From NCBI GenBank assembly GCA_028274465.1, contig CM051458.1, positions 57,897,253-57,961,252 on the forward strand: a DNA stretch of 64,000 bases. Reading direction: 5' to 3'. This DNA is from Plantago ovata (lineage: Eukaryota > Streptophyta > Magnoliopsida > Lamiales > Plantaginaceae). The number at the start of each line of letters is the position of its first letter. The first letter of the stretch is position 1. The notes beneath the pieces were generated by a model, which saw only the letters and a list, made by a program, of their open reading frames with translations, ran no database searches and had not been told where the DNA came from. Positions 1 through 10,979 of the stretch are shown piece by piece. Position numbers and translations under genes: made by a program.

Positions 1-34
1 ACTCAAGTCGTCATAGTTGTGTTGGTAAAACCGC

Positions 35-1237
35 TGATGAACGTGTATTTTACACTTTCATTTGAGTCTTTTTCACCAATTTAGCTATCCTCTATGTGAA
101 TTTAGCTATATTTTAGTGCATTTTATTAGAATAGTGTCACGTTTCCCTTTAGTTTGTATTTTATAGGTCTTGGGTAAAAAACGAGGTTTTCCGGGCAATT
201 ATATTGAAGTAGACAAGGAATTGGTATTCCGAAGGCCTAATTGGAGTATCTAGAAGATTCCAGATAGAATTTGGAGTCTAGGGGTCGAGTCTGAAGGCTA
301 AAAGGTCACTAGAAGGCAAAAACCGAGTCCGAAAAGGAAAAGAAATCTAAAAACGCGTCGAAAACGCGTTTCCAGCCGACAGAACCTCCCGGGCGAGTCG
401 CCCGGGACGTGGGACGACTCGCCCCACACCAGGCGACTCGCCCGGTGTGTGGGGCGACTCGCCCCACACCTGCCGAATCACTATATATAGTTGCTCAGTT
501 TTCTCCGTTTTGCATACTTTTCCAGACCTTTTCTCTCACCTTTCTCATTAGTTTTAGGTAGGAATTCTCCAGAGCCTGTTCTGGGGATTCTTAGCTTACG
601 AGATACTTTTTCTTAGCGTTTTGAGCTTGTAAGATCGTGATTCTTCGGAGATTGACAACCTTCGGTAATATTGTATCTTACAATTTTTCTATTTATATTT
701 ATTTATCTTTCAACATGTTTTCATTCAATCTTGCTATGATTTCTGTTGATTGCATGACATCTATGAGTAGCTAAACTTCTCGTTGGTGATAGTATGTGAT
801 TTCTTAGCGAAGGGTTAATAATTATGCTAATGGCTATATCGCGCATTAGACTTTGAGTTATTGCTTTATTTCTTTGATCTATCTAAAACCTCTATCTTCG
901 TAGTGTTGAATTATAACGAACACAATTGGACAATTCATTGATCAAAGATCTCTATGCAAAACCGGGTACTTCATGCATGATTATTAACCTGCTATGCTTT
1001 GAATGATCATACTATCACTAACCTCCATTATCTGATAAGAAAAAGCTTTGCTAAGTAGTTTGTTGATTTTATATTCTTAAGTTAGATTAGATAAAGCTAG
1101 TTATAGTCCTTAGAGATCGACACTCGAGGTTATTTTACTGCTACACTATGGTTTTCGTTGTAGTTGTGAATTGCCTTTGGCTAAATACAAATTTATTTGA
1201 TTAACTAGAATCTGACAAGTTCTAAACCCGTTCATCA
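35..1237 (+). mobile_element. Athila-type solo LTR (Ty3/Gypsy) nested in a Copia LTR
   Basis: A 1203-bp sequence begins TGATGAACG and ends GTTCATCA, flanked on both sides by ACCGC (30-34 and 1238-1242), a perfect 5-bp target duplication. It matches the 5' LTR of the Athila element at 61016-62205 over its whole length (roughly 88% by eye in the first 200 bases). No internal sequence or primer-binding site follows, so this is a solo LTR left by LTR-LTR recombination. Confidence 0.93.
388..490 (+). promoter_or_regulatory. LTR promoter: GC-rich palindrome cluster and TATA box
   Basis: At 388-470 short palindromes of the form GGGCGACTCGCCC are repeated head to tail, starting with CCCGGGCGA/TCGCCCGGG arms. 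About 10 bases further on comes the TATA box CTATATATAG (481-490). The same arrangement recurs in the related LTRs at 61358-61460 and 51126-51198. The TATA role is standard for LTR promoters; a protein-binding or RNA-hairpin role for the palindromes is inference. Confidence 0.6.
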
Positions 1238-2501
1238 ACCGCTGACCAGCGTACAAAGTATTTATGATTGTCATAAATATGTCTATCTAATCAAACAACT
1301 CCCTGAGGCGCCATGGGTGCATACGGGATAGACACATCATCGATCCTAGGTGCATACCGAGCCAGTCAGATGAAAGGACCTTACCATCGCCGCATTGAGT
1401 GCAACAGGCTTCACAACGAAAGGTATCTTTGAGATTCCTCTCAAACGTCCTCATGTATTAATATTGCAAATTGTCTAGGAATTCCATGAGGCCTAGTGTC
1501 TTGTCTAGCTTAATACAATGAGGCTCTATAGGTCACACTATGTGGTGAACCAGCTTATCTGCATGACTGTGGAACAGGAATTATAATTAGTCATGACCAT
1601 AATTAATATTATGAGTATATTAATTAAATTGTATTTGGAATACGGTTAAGTGGTAATTATGTTTTAGATATATAATTAAAGGAGAATTTGAAATAACATA
1701 TTAATTAGATTAATATGTGCACTTGGCAAGATTTAAATTGAATTTAAATTGCCAATACTACAAATAAAGGTGGGTTCCAAAACGTGGGACCCATCTCCCT
1801 CAAGTGGCGCGGCCGACGTTTGGAGGGAAAAATGTGTGTAAATAGATTTCATAATTGAGTTTTGAACTAATTAGGAGTTATTAAAAGTGTCACCTATTTA
1901 GAGTTTGGAACTTAAAATGTAATAGCTTGACGTGTGCAATAAGGATTAGAATTCTTATTTCTTTCAGAAATCTAATAGAGCCTTCTATAGGCTTCTATTG
2001 ACTACTATATAAGAAGAGTAGTAGAGAGCTAAATTAATTCATACACCCATTCTTCTATTCTCTCTCTCTCACTAGAAGAAAAGCTCTCCTCCCTCCTCGA
2101 CACTCCACGCGCGCCGCCGCCCTCCTGTTGACCAAGTCAAACTTGAGTTTGACTCGAGAATCTCCTAGCATTCTCTCGATAAGATGATTCGTTCATTCGT
2201 GGATACCAAGGTTGAGGAAAAATGAAGTTAGATTCTAACCTTTGTTTTGCAGGAATTCAACAAGACGAATTAGACATTTTCGACTTCACCGAAGGCGAAG
2301 AATTTGCTGATTACTACGAAGACTTGATTGAGCTTGATCCTTCATCTAAATCCATAGTATTTCTTGCTTTTGAATTAATGTAAGTCTTCTTTCTAATGTG
2401 TTTAATATACGTTCTATGCATAATTAATCAGTATGATTGTTAAGAAAATTTTAAATTTAGCTGCACCAACCCTGGTGTTAAACTGACCATATTTTCTTAG
2501 A

Positions 2502-3171
2502 CATATGTGGTTGGTAGGCTATAGCTTGACACTCATGGACGTGGCGCAATGATCGTGTAAGGATAAATATCTGCCTTGATCTTATCCACTTGTGTTATGC
2601 AACTATTTGTTATTGATAAATCCATATGTTTTATCGTGGTCCCACGTATATATAAGTATTAGACCTCGGATATAGCATCCGGAAGCATGCGACTCTGGGA
2701 TCTCCGGCATACGCCATTACGGCCCTGGCCCTTAGGATCAGGCAATTTCCATAGACTCTTGGTCCCGGACGTATTTTGTAATGACCCGACCAATCCGGCC
2801 GGCATGGTTACTCCTGGACGGACCCACACACGTCCCCACAGTATGATATTGTCCGCTTTGGGTCTGAGCCCGCACGGATTTGCTTTTGGAATCACCCAAA
2901 AGGCCTCATACCATTTGAGAGTGGTGGTCTAACACATATACCCTTTATTCCACTCACCCTTAAGTGACGTGGGATGCGGGGTATTTCATATTTGGAACCT
3001 AAAGGTGCATGGTTCCGGATGTGCCAATTTACTTGAGGGAGCGACCTCTCGATATATTGTCACTCGCATCGGAAGCATCCTCACAGTTTCTAAGTACTCC
3101 GGAGAGTCCGGGTCGCTCTAATTCGCATGTTGACGAACTACGACGAGACTGGACATATTTTAGTAACATCA
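2502..3171 (-). repeat. 3' LTR piece of the old Tat element
   Basis: From CATATGTGGTTGGTAGG to GTAACATCA it matches 53993-54450 of the 5' LTR, apart from the TRIM-like insertion at 2777-2988. A purine-rich tract on the minus strand (3172-3186) adjoins the LTR end, as expected for the 3' copy of a minus-strand element. The rest of this LTR is not present here; a Copia LTR abuts instead. Confidence 0.8.
2777..2988. mobile_element. TRIM-like solo LTR, 212 bp
   Basis: The block begins TGTAATGACCCG and ends GGGGTATTTCA and is flanked by perfect TATTT duplications (2772-2776 and 2989-2993). It is absent from the matching point of the other LTR of the same Tat element (near 54272), which gives an empty site in the same window. 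TG...CA ends, a 5-bp duplication and the text around ATATTGTCCGCTTTGGG and CCCAAAAGGCCTCATACCA resemble widespread plant TRIM LTRs; the family name is from memory. Confidence 0.7.
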
Positions 3172-3839
3172 TATGTCCCCCTAATTTCCAAGTATCTTAG
3201 AAGAAGATAGTTGAGAAACTTTGGTTATGGTTTCTGAATCTATCCGAGTTGCTCGAATGCAACAAAAAATTCCGTTCCGATCCTTCAAACTGTAACAGTT
3301 CTCGGTGGAAGCGTTGTTGTTGTTGAATCCTCCGAGATGCTCGGATGCAACGATGTCAGCTATCGATCATGCGACCAATAGGTAATTTGCTGGTGAAGAT
3401 GCCGAGCCGAGTTCTCGCACCCCCGGCTATCAATCATGCGACTGAATTAGCTAGGGTATATGTACGAGTTGTTGATGCAGATGCCGAGCCGAATAGAACC
3501 AACCTGCCACTCTGTTTATCAAAATATCCTATCTCTCCCCCCCTTTTTTTTGTGGTTTGAGAAAGTACCTCAAAGCAAAAAAAGGAGTATTTGTCGTCCA
3601 GGATTTTTGATAAATTTTGGAATGCAGGGATGTGGCCTTGCAGTTGCAGATGATCGAGACCGGAAGGAGGAAACGCTACGATAATGCAAATGATATGAAT
3701 GCATGCAATGAGGGTTAAACGGTTGAAAGGGGAGGAAGTCACGAAGACGCAGATGCAGATGCAGAAGACCTCTAGGCTTGTGTCCGTCATCCCATTTGGT
3801 ATTTCCGGCTGATGGCCTTCATTCCTAGGCCTGTAGGCG

Positions 3840-4430
3840 CACTACTGTCATCCTTAAATTGAAGAAGGCCTCTAGGCTTATGGTTGTCATCCCATTGCGG
3901 TCGGCCATTACCGTCATCCTTAAATTGAATAAGGCCTCTAGGCTTATGGATGTCATTCCATTACGGTCGGCCATTACCGTCATCCTTAAATTGAAGAAGG
4001 TCTCTAGGCTTATGGATGTCATCCCATTACGGTAGGCCATTACCGTCATCCTAGTTTCAGGAATTTAGGTTCATTGTCGTCATCCATTGGGCCTCTAGGC
4101 TTATGATGTCATTCCATTACGGTAGGCCATTACCGTCATACTGGCTTCTAGGCATTTGACCATCATCCCAGGGCTTTTAGGTTCATTACTATCATCCATT
4201 TGACATCTAGGCTTATGACTGTCATCCCATTACGGTAGGACATTACCGTCATCCTGGCTTCAAGGATTATGACCGTCATCCCTAAAATGGGCATTATGGC
4301 TCTTGGCCTTTATGTCGGGGCCTCTAGGCTTTATAAGACGTCATCCCCATGAAGTTGGGCCTCTAGGCTTAATCAGCCGTCACCCCGTAGATTCACAAAC
4401 GAAGAAGAGAAATGGGCATGTAGGCTTAAA
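3840..4430. repeat. 66-bp tandem repeat decaying to the right
   Basis: GGCCTCTAGGCTTATG-type units start at 3867, 3933 and 3999, exactly 66 bp apart, each carrying GTCATCCCATTACGG and GGCCATTACCGTCATCC. Further, less regular copies run to about 4430. The period equals 22 codons, so the minus strand stays open over the regular part. Tandem arrays between the 3' LTR and the coding region are known in Tat-lineage elements (Retand was named for one). Confidence 0.8.
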
Positions 4431-5011
4431 AGCCAACATCCCGGAGGGTATGTAGGGCTCCTAATGCTATAATGCTGTCGTGCAAATGATGCAATGCAAG
4501 TAAATTAAAGACACAAGACACTTTTTTGAAAAAGACGAAGCTCGAGCTTTTTTTTTTTTTTTCAAAAATACATTACTTTGAATGATGCAGATGTATGTCG
4601 TGAATGCATGTTAATGCAGTACCTTTGGAGATAATTCTCATTGCAAGACAGGTCCGGTAGTCGCTGATGTAGTTCCGGTGGTTGATCTCGTTTTTGGTTG
4701 TTTCTCTGCTTGTGAACTTCATGCTTTTTGTCACTTTGTTCCGTAGGCTTGCACTTCACAGATCCAATGTTGATTCTTGATCTTATCCTTTGACCTTTGT
4801 TCTCCCACCTTCCAGCGTATGCTTCCCAAACAAGTTTTGCTCAAATTTTTCTACGGTTTTAGGGTTTAGCCTTGTTGGCACGTGCCAAGAGCATATCGCC
4901 GAGATTTCCGCCTCATGATTGCCCTTTCCCTTTGTTGGGCTCGAGTAATCCTCAAACGTTCGATGATTCAAAAAGTAGTGGATGAGATTTTGCTTGTAAG
5001 TTGTGACTATC

Positions 5012-5040
5012 TGACGTCACCTTTCCTCAGCGCTATATAG
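5012..5040 (+). promoter_or_regulatory. Promoter of the old Tat antisense ORF
   Basis: A perfect TGACGTCA palindrome (5012-5019), the consensus for plant bZIP (TGA/CRE-type) factors, lies about 14 bases before a TATA-like CTATATAG (5033-5040), followed by a pyrimidine-rich leader. The young Tat element has a TATA box in the same relative place (35761-35770). No antisense coding follows at once because a Copia LTR was inserted at 5094. Confidence 0.5.
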
Positions 5041-5093
5041 TCTTTTAAACTTCCCATTTTGTTTTCAATTCAATTTCTCCTTCTTCTAGTCTC

Positions 5094-7172
5094 TGTAAGA
5101 AAATACGGTCAGAGTTACCCCTAGGGTACGCAGCGGAATTTTAAAAATTTTCTTAACATACAGGTTAATTGATTATTTATATGTCGTATATATATAAACA
5201 CGTCAATTAGAAGACTAACCTTACTTCCAAAGCAGCTTCCAAGTCTTCGTAATAATCCGGTGTATCTTCTCCTTCGTCGAAGTCGAAGATATCTGCAATA
5301 CTCTGATTATCTGCAAGACAATAAGAGTTAGTTTCCAGCTCCTAGAACCTCAACCTTAGTATCCACGGATGAACAACCTATCGGAAGAATGCTAGGATAT
5401 TCTTTGTGTGACCAAGAAGACGGGACGGCGATTCCTCTGGCAAGGGTGGAGCGCGCGTGGCTTTTGTAGAGGAGGGGAGAGTTTTTATTTTCTCTAAGAA
5501 AACTGGGTATTCCACTGTGTGAATGTCTATGTCAAAAACTCTCTAATAGTCTACTATATATAGTAGTCAATAGAAGCCTAAAGCATAAGCAATTAGACTT
5601 CGTAAAGGAATAAGAATCTAATTCTTATCGCACTAGGAAACCAATATCAAGTCTAGATTCATTTCCAATCAAATCAAAACTCAATCAGGAAAATCTAACT
5701 TATCCCTTGGACTTCTAATAGAGGAAGGAGTCGAACTCCTTCCCCTATCTCATCTATGCGCGCGCGCGCCCAGTCCTACGGGAGATAGGTGGGTCCCAAT
5801 TTTGGGACCCACTTATAGTTCTAAGGCAATTCAAACTCCAAGTAGATTTTGCCCATGTGCATATGTTAATACTAAATTAACATATCCTTTCAAATCAAAC
5901 CTCTATTATATTTCCAAAATATAATCTTTAAGTGTATTTACATAAAATACAATTAATTAGCCAATTCAATTAATAATTCCAAATCATTAATTGAGCAACC
6001 AAATATTATAATTAATTCCAAATCAATTATAATCCATCAATCACAATTAATTCCAAATTAATTGCGATTCCATCTTCAAGGATATTCTGATAGGCTGAAT
6101 CACCACATAGTGTGACCCATAGGGCCTCATCGTATTAAGCAAGTCTAGACTAGGCAACATGGAATTCCTAGACGGTTCCATTTGCAATATTAATACATGA
6201 GGACGTTTGAGAGGTTTCTCAAAGCTAACCCTTTCGTTGCGAAGTCTGTTGCGCTCAACGCGGCGATGGTAACGTCCCTTCATCTGACTTGCTCGAATGC
6301 ATCTAGGATCGATAAAGTGTCTATCCCAATAATACATCCACGGGCGTCTCAGGGAGTTGCTTGGTTATTAAGATATACTTATGACCATCATAATATATCA
6401 TTTGCACTGGCCAGTGACTTTACCAACACAACTATGCAGACTATGAGCAGTACTCTCCTGTGCTACACTTGAGAGATGAATCCTTCACAGAATCACTTAT
6501 CATCCCCATTTGTATGTAGCCATAATCCTGGATCGTGTCTTAGGTCAACTGCTTATTCAGAGCTGACATCGACGGGTCCACCAAGGATATGGGGCAACAA
6601 ATGTGATGATAAAGTCCTGTAAGTACAAAGGACGACTGGCATCACTTCAACAACTTACCGGTTCCCATAGACCCTTCGGTGTAGAGTATACATCGATGGG
6701 AGTGTCCGGTGGGTACTTCCATTGTTCGATAATCCTTCTTCGAACAACTATGCGCAGTTATGGGAACGTTTCTCGATTGTCCAACAATCCGTTCCGTGGC
6801 CGTGGGATCGGCTCACACTTGCTCCAACAAGTATAACCACCACGCATACTAGTCTCGTCTGGTTCATTCAGACCCCTACATCCGAGATGAACCTCGACTA
6901 GGGAGAGTTTGGGATAGATGATAACTCACATAGCTCCCACTATCTGTGTGATCGGTCATCTATCCGAGGGGACATGTTTAATATCAATACAGACAGTAAT
7001 AGAGATATGACATGCTGCATGCCTGGTGTAATATAAATATGAAAGCGATAATCAATAGTAAAAGCAACAAACATATATTATATTACGTTGACCTGTGTAA
7101 TAGTACATATATGCCCTCTATAAGGGCTCCATGCCCATAATAAGGACTGTTTCTAGGACATATACACTATCA
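5094..7172 (-). repeat. 3' LTR of Copia element A
   Basis: A 2079-bp LTR running TGTAAG...CTATCA on the plus strand (TGATAG...CTTACA in element sense). It shares every block with the LTRs at 10980-13055, 17029-19111 and 24689-26787, including the palindrome GTGGGTCCCAA/TTGGGACCCAC (5789-5812). The polypurine tract on the minus strand adjoins it at 7173-7186. Confidence 0.9.
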
Positions 7173-10100
7173 ATCTCCCACTTGGAGTAGAGCCAGTCAC
7201 CTTTATGCCTAATACCCAGATTAGCATAATGTCTTAAGTGGATTTCCTCTGATAAGACCTTGGTGAAAGGATCTGCCACGTTGTCCGTGGTAGAGACACG
7301 TTCTATACTAAGTTCTCCTCTATCTATAATCTCACGTATAACGTGATATTTTATAAGTACATGTTTATTCATGTTTGTAGATCTAGGCTCCCTAGCTTGA
7401 GCGACGGCGCCCGTATTGTCACAATAAATCGTTATTGGACTGGGAGCAGGAACAACCCTCAATTCCTTCAAGAACTCTGAAATCCAGACAGCTTCTTTCG
7501 ATACTTCTGATGCAGCAATGTACTCGGCTTCTGTGGATGAGCCAGCAACCATGGCTTGCTTAGAACTCTTCCAACAGACAACTCCTCCGTTCAATTTGAA
7601 TACGTACCCTGTCTGTGACTTAAAGTCATCAAGATCTGATTCAAATCCAACGTCGACATACCCAAACATCTTTAATTCTGGTTCTCCACCAAACACCAAG
7701 AACATCTCTTTAGTCCGTCGAAGGTACTTAAGAATGTTCTTTACATCAGTCCAGTGAGGTACTCCTGGATTCTGTTGGTGTCGACAAGTGACACTATGCG
7801 CATATGCCACATCAGGCCTTGTGACCGTACCGCCGAAGCATAGGGCACACGAATCATCGCATTTCTTTCTTCATCAGTTTTAGGACCATCCTTAACTGAT
7901 AAGACAATCCCATGCCTAGCTGGGAGAAAGCCTCTCTTTGAGTCGCCCATCTTATAACGCTTCAGTATTTTGTCGATGTAGGTGGACTGTGTCAATCCTA
8001 ACATCCTCTTGGATCTATATCTAAAGATCTTTATCCCTAGGATGTAGTTCGCTTCACCCAAGTCCTTCATCGAGAAGGTACTTGATAACCAAACTTTAGT
8101 CTCTTCTAGCATAGAGACATTGTTTCCCATGATCAAAATGTCATCAACATAAATGATCATGAAAACGACTCCTTTGTCGCTGTATCTAGCGTAGACACAG
8201 GGATCTTCCTAGCTTCTGATGAAGTCAAACGATTTGACAGCTTCATCAAAGCGGATATTCCAGCTCCTTGATGCTTGCTTTAGCCCATAGATGGATCTTT
8301 GTAATTTGCATACAGCAGTTGGCCTGGTTTTACTAATAAAACCTTCCGGATGTACCATATAGACCTCTTCCTCAAGGTTGCCGTTGAGGAAGGCAGTCTT
8401 TACATCCATCTGCCAGATCTCATAATCATAGTGGGCAGCTATCGCAAGTAGAATTCGAATGGACTTCAATTTTGCTACCGGTGAAAAGGTTTCATCGTAA
8501 TCGATGCCATACCTTTGCATGTAGCCTTTCGCCACAAGCCTAGCTTTGTGCGTTTGTACCTTGCCATCGGCATCTGTCTTTCGTTTAAAGACCCATTTGC
8601 ACCCAATAGGTCTAACCCCTTGGGGCAAGTCTACCAAGTTCCAAACTTGGTTCTGGTACATGGAGTCCATCTCCAATTCCATGGCCTCTTGTCATTTGTC
8701 TGAGTCAATATCAATTATTGCCTCTTTGTAGGTCTCGGGATCTTCCCGATCTGATAAGCCGACATCAAGTTCACTGATGTCTTCTATCATAAGGCTTTGC
8801 TTCTGAGGTCCTTTTAGGATCCTCTTCGACCTACGGAGCTCGACTGGTTCTGGTGCTTTTCTTTTCTGGCTTCGTGTAACACGAACATTATCAGTGGGTA
8901 CTGATGCAGCTGGTCGCGGGGCGCGACTCTGTTCCCTTGCGGGAGGCTGCTCTTGTGCAACTTGTTGCACATGTTGATTGACAACGGGTTCTCTTGGTTT
9001 GGTTTCAACTGTTGATCTAATCACAGGACTCCCACTGACTATGACATGCATAGAAAGTGTCATATCATTACCCTTGTCTGCTTCGAAAGCTCCCACTGAA
9101 CTTGAGTCCAAATCAGAAGATTTAGAGAACTCATGTTCGCGCGTGTCAAAGTCTTGAATTTCTTCAAGTTCTATCATGTCATCTAACCTCTCTTCTTCGA
9201 GGTATTCAGCTTCTAAAAACTTGACGTTTCTAGATATGATCACCTTGTGACCTTCAGCATGATAGAATTCATAGCCTCTCGTCTGACGAGGATAGCCTAT
9301 GAAATATACTTTCACACCATTGGCATCTAACTTATCAGTGAGCATCAGTTTGACTATCGAATGACAGCCCCAAGGTCTAAGATAGCCTAGTGAGGGCTTC
9401 TTTCCCTTCCATTTCTCATAAGGAGTTTTCTCCACTGATTTAGATGGTACACGGTTCAGAATGTAGATTGCAGTTTGTAGTGCATATCCCCACATATATT
9501 TTGGAAGAGTCGAGAATCCAATCATTGATCTTACCATGTCTAACAGGGTTCGATTCCTCCTCTCAGACACACCATTTAACTGTGGTGTTCCAGGAGGAGT
9601 CCATTGCGATTGAATTCCATTCTCCTTCAAGTAGTCGATAAATTCTTCACTAAGGTATTCACCTTCTCGATCTGATCGAAGAGTGACTATCCTTAGGTTC
9701 AATTCATTCTCGACCTCATTCCTAAACTCCTTGAATTTACCAAAGGTCTCGGATTTATTCTTCATAAGATAAATATATCCATACCTTGAGAAATCGTCAG
9801 TAAAGGTAACGAAGTAAGGATAACCCCCACGCGCATGGACTTTAAAAGGTCCACATACATCGGTATGTATGAGCTCTAAGCAGCGAGTGGCACGAACACC
9901 TTGTCCAACAAAAGGTTTGTTCGTCATCTTACCCTTAACACAAGATTCACATGTTCCATATGATTCAAAATCAAATGGTTCTAAGTAGTCCAACTTCCTT
10001 AGTCTTTGAATCCGTGTTTCATTGATATGGCCTAGCCGACAATGCCATAGATAAGATGGATTATTCTTCCTACTTGAAGACGGTTGTTTGTTATGTATTT

Positions 10101-10979
10101 GAAATAAAGGTAGACTACTTTTCAAAATATATAAACCATTCACCAAGCGAGCTTTTCCATAATACTGATCATTTAATGAAAAATAACAAGTATTATTCGC
10201 AAATCGAAAGGAAAAACGCATATTATCTAACAATGGAATGGAAATAATATTTCTGACAATGGATGGAACAAAATAAACATTATCAAGTTCTAAACATTGT
10301 CCCGAAGGTAAATCTATCTTGATGCGTCCAACGCGTTTGGCTTCAACTGGATTGCCGTTCCCAACATGCAAGTCTATTTCACCTTGCTTGACTAGCCTGT
10401 GATCAATTAGCCCCTGCACATTATTACAAATGTGTGAGCCACAGGCTGTATCTAATACCCAACCATTGGAGTCAAAAGTAGTCATGTTCATTTCAATAAC
10501 AAACATACCTGAGCCAGAAGCCGGTGGCTTCTTAACTTGATCTGCTCTAAGCTTAGGGCAATCTTTCTTCCAATGTCTTTCTTCTTACAGAAAAGACATT
10601 CATCTGTGCGTACCCTTCCGCTTCTATTGAACTTCTTTTTCTTGTTCGGACGCTTAGGCTTATCACTCCAAGTGTTAGCCTTGGCTGCCGACTTTCCCTT
10701 ACCCTTAGCACCTTTGTTTCTCGGGTTTGGGTTAGACGGTTGCCCAACAAGCATGATCGACTTTTCCTTCTTAGGAAGAGTTTGATCATATGTCTTCAGC
10801 AGATTATGAAGTTCAGGCAGTGTTACGTCCTTTGCATTCATCGTGTAATTAATGATGAACTGCGAATACGAACTCGGCAATGATTGAAGGACAAAGATCA
10901 CCATGATCTTGTTCTCTAGCTTAACGCCGGCATCGGCAAGCTTTTCAAAGAGACCAATCATTTGAGAACATGCTCAGAC
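7173..10979 (-). pseudogene. gag-pol remnant of Copia element A
   Basis: In element order (right to left): gag C-terminal part with a lysine-rich segment and a cysteine knuckle (about 10.5-10.96 kb); protease with a VLDTACGSHI active site (about 10.4 kb); GAG-pre-integrase H-H-C-C (LWHCRLGH, CESCVKGK) and integrase core (HTDVCGPF, GTPQLNGVSERRNRT) at about 9.3-10.1 kb; reverse transcriptase with YVDDILIMG at about 7.9-8.7 kb; RNase H with STEAEYIAASE and IYCDNTGAVAQ at about 7.2-7.6 kb. The order protease-integrase-RT-RNase H defines Ty1/Copia. The reading frame is broken in a handful of places. Confidence 0.88.

Larger units (their letters stand above)
1..2501 (+). mobile_element. Copia LTR, left part outside the window, split by a solo LTR
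   Basis: Positions 1-34 and 1243-2501 match the middle-to-end part of the 2.1-kb LTRs of the complete Copia element at 17029-26787: the same block before the cut (TTGGTAAAACCG), the same CCAGCGTA block after it, and an end close to the family's GACCGTATTTTCTTACA. It is clearly more diverged than the other four LTR copies in the window, so it is older. Its start lies left of the window, so a solo LTR cannot be told from the 3' LTR of a longer element. Its right edge abuts a Tat LTR fragment at about 2502. No host gene is seen in it. Confidence 0.8.
3172..5093 (-). other. 3' noncoding region of the old Tat element
   Basis: Between the polypurine tract and the promoter of the antisense ORF. It opens with a module (3147-3235) that also occurs at both LTR-edge copies in the young Tat element (34788-34963). 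It holds a 66-bp tandem repeat (about 3840-4430) and a T-rich run near 4550. Short ORFs here show no protein family I recognise. It ends in a pyrimidine-rich stretch after a TATA box, cut at 5093 by a Copia LTR. Confidence 0.6.
5094..10979 (-). mobile_element. Copia element A, minus strand, visible 3' part
   Basis: An Angela/BARE-like Ty1/Copia element read right to left: 3' LTR (5094-7172), then RNase H, reverse transcriptase, integrase, protease and the C-terminal half of gag to 10979. At 10979 another copy of the same family begins precisely at its LTR terminus, so the rest of this element (gag start, leader, 5' LTR) probably lies beyond that copy, in the assembly gap. The 5 bp left of the LTR are GTCTC (5089-5093); the matching duplication is not visible. 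It is broken in several places. Confidence 0.8.

Noticed and set aside
2659-2932. Overlapping ORFs on both strands near 2.7-2.9 kb
   Set aside because: They lie across a Tat LTR and the TRIM-like insertion; no protein family and no conservation at the other LTR.
3825-4049. Repeat-protein ORF of 22-residue units
   Set aside because: Same reason: a 66-bp tandem repeat in a noncoding region of a Tat element.
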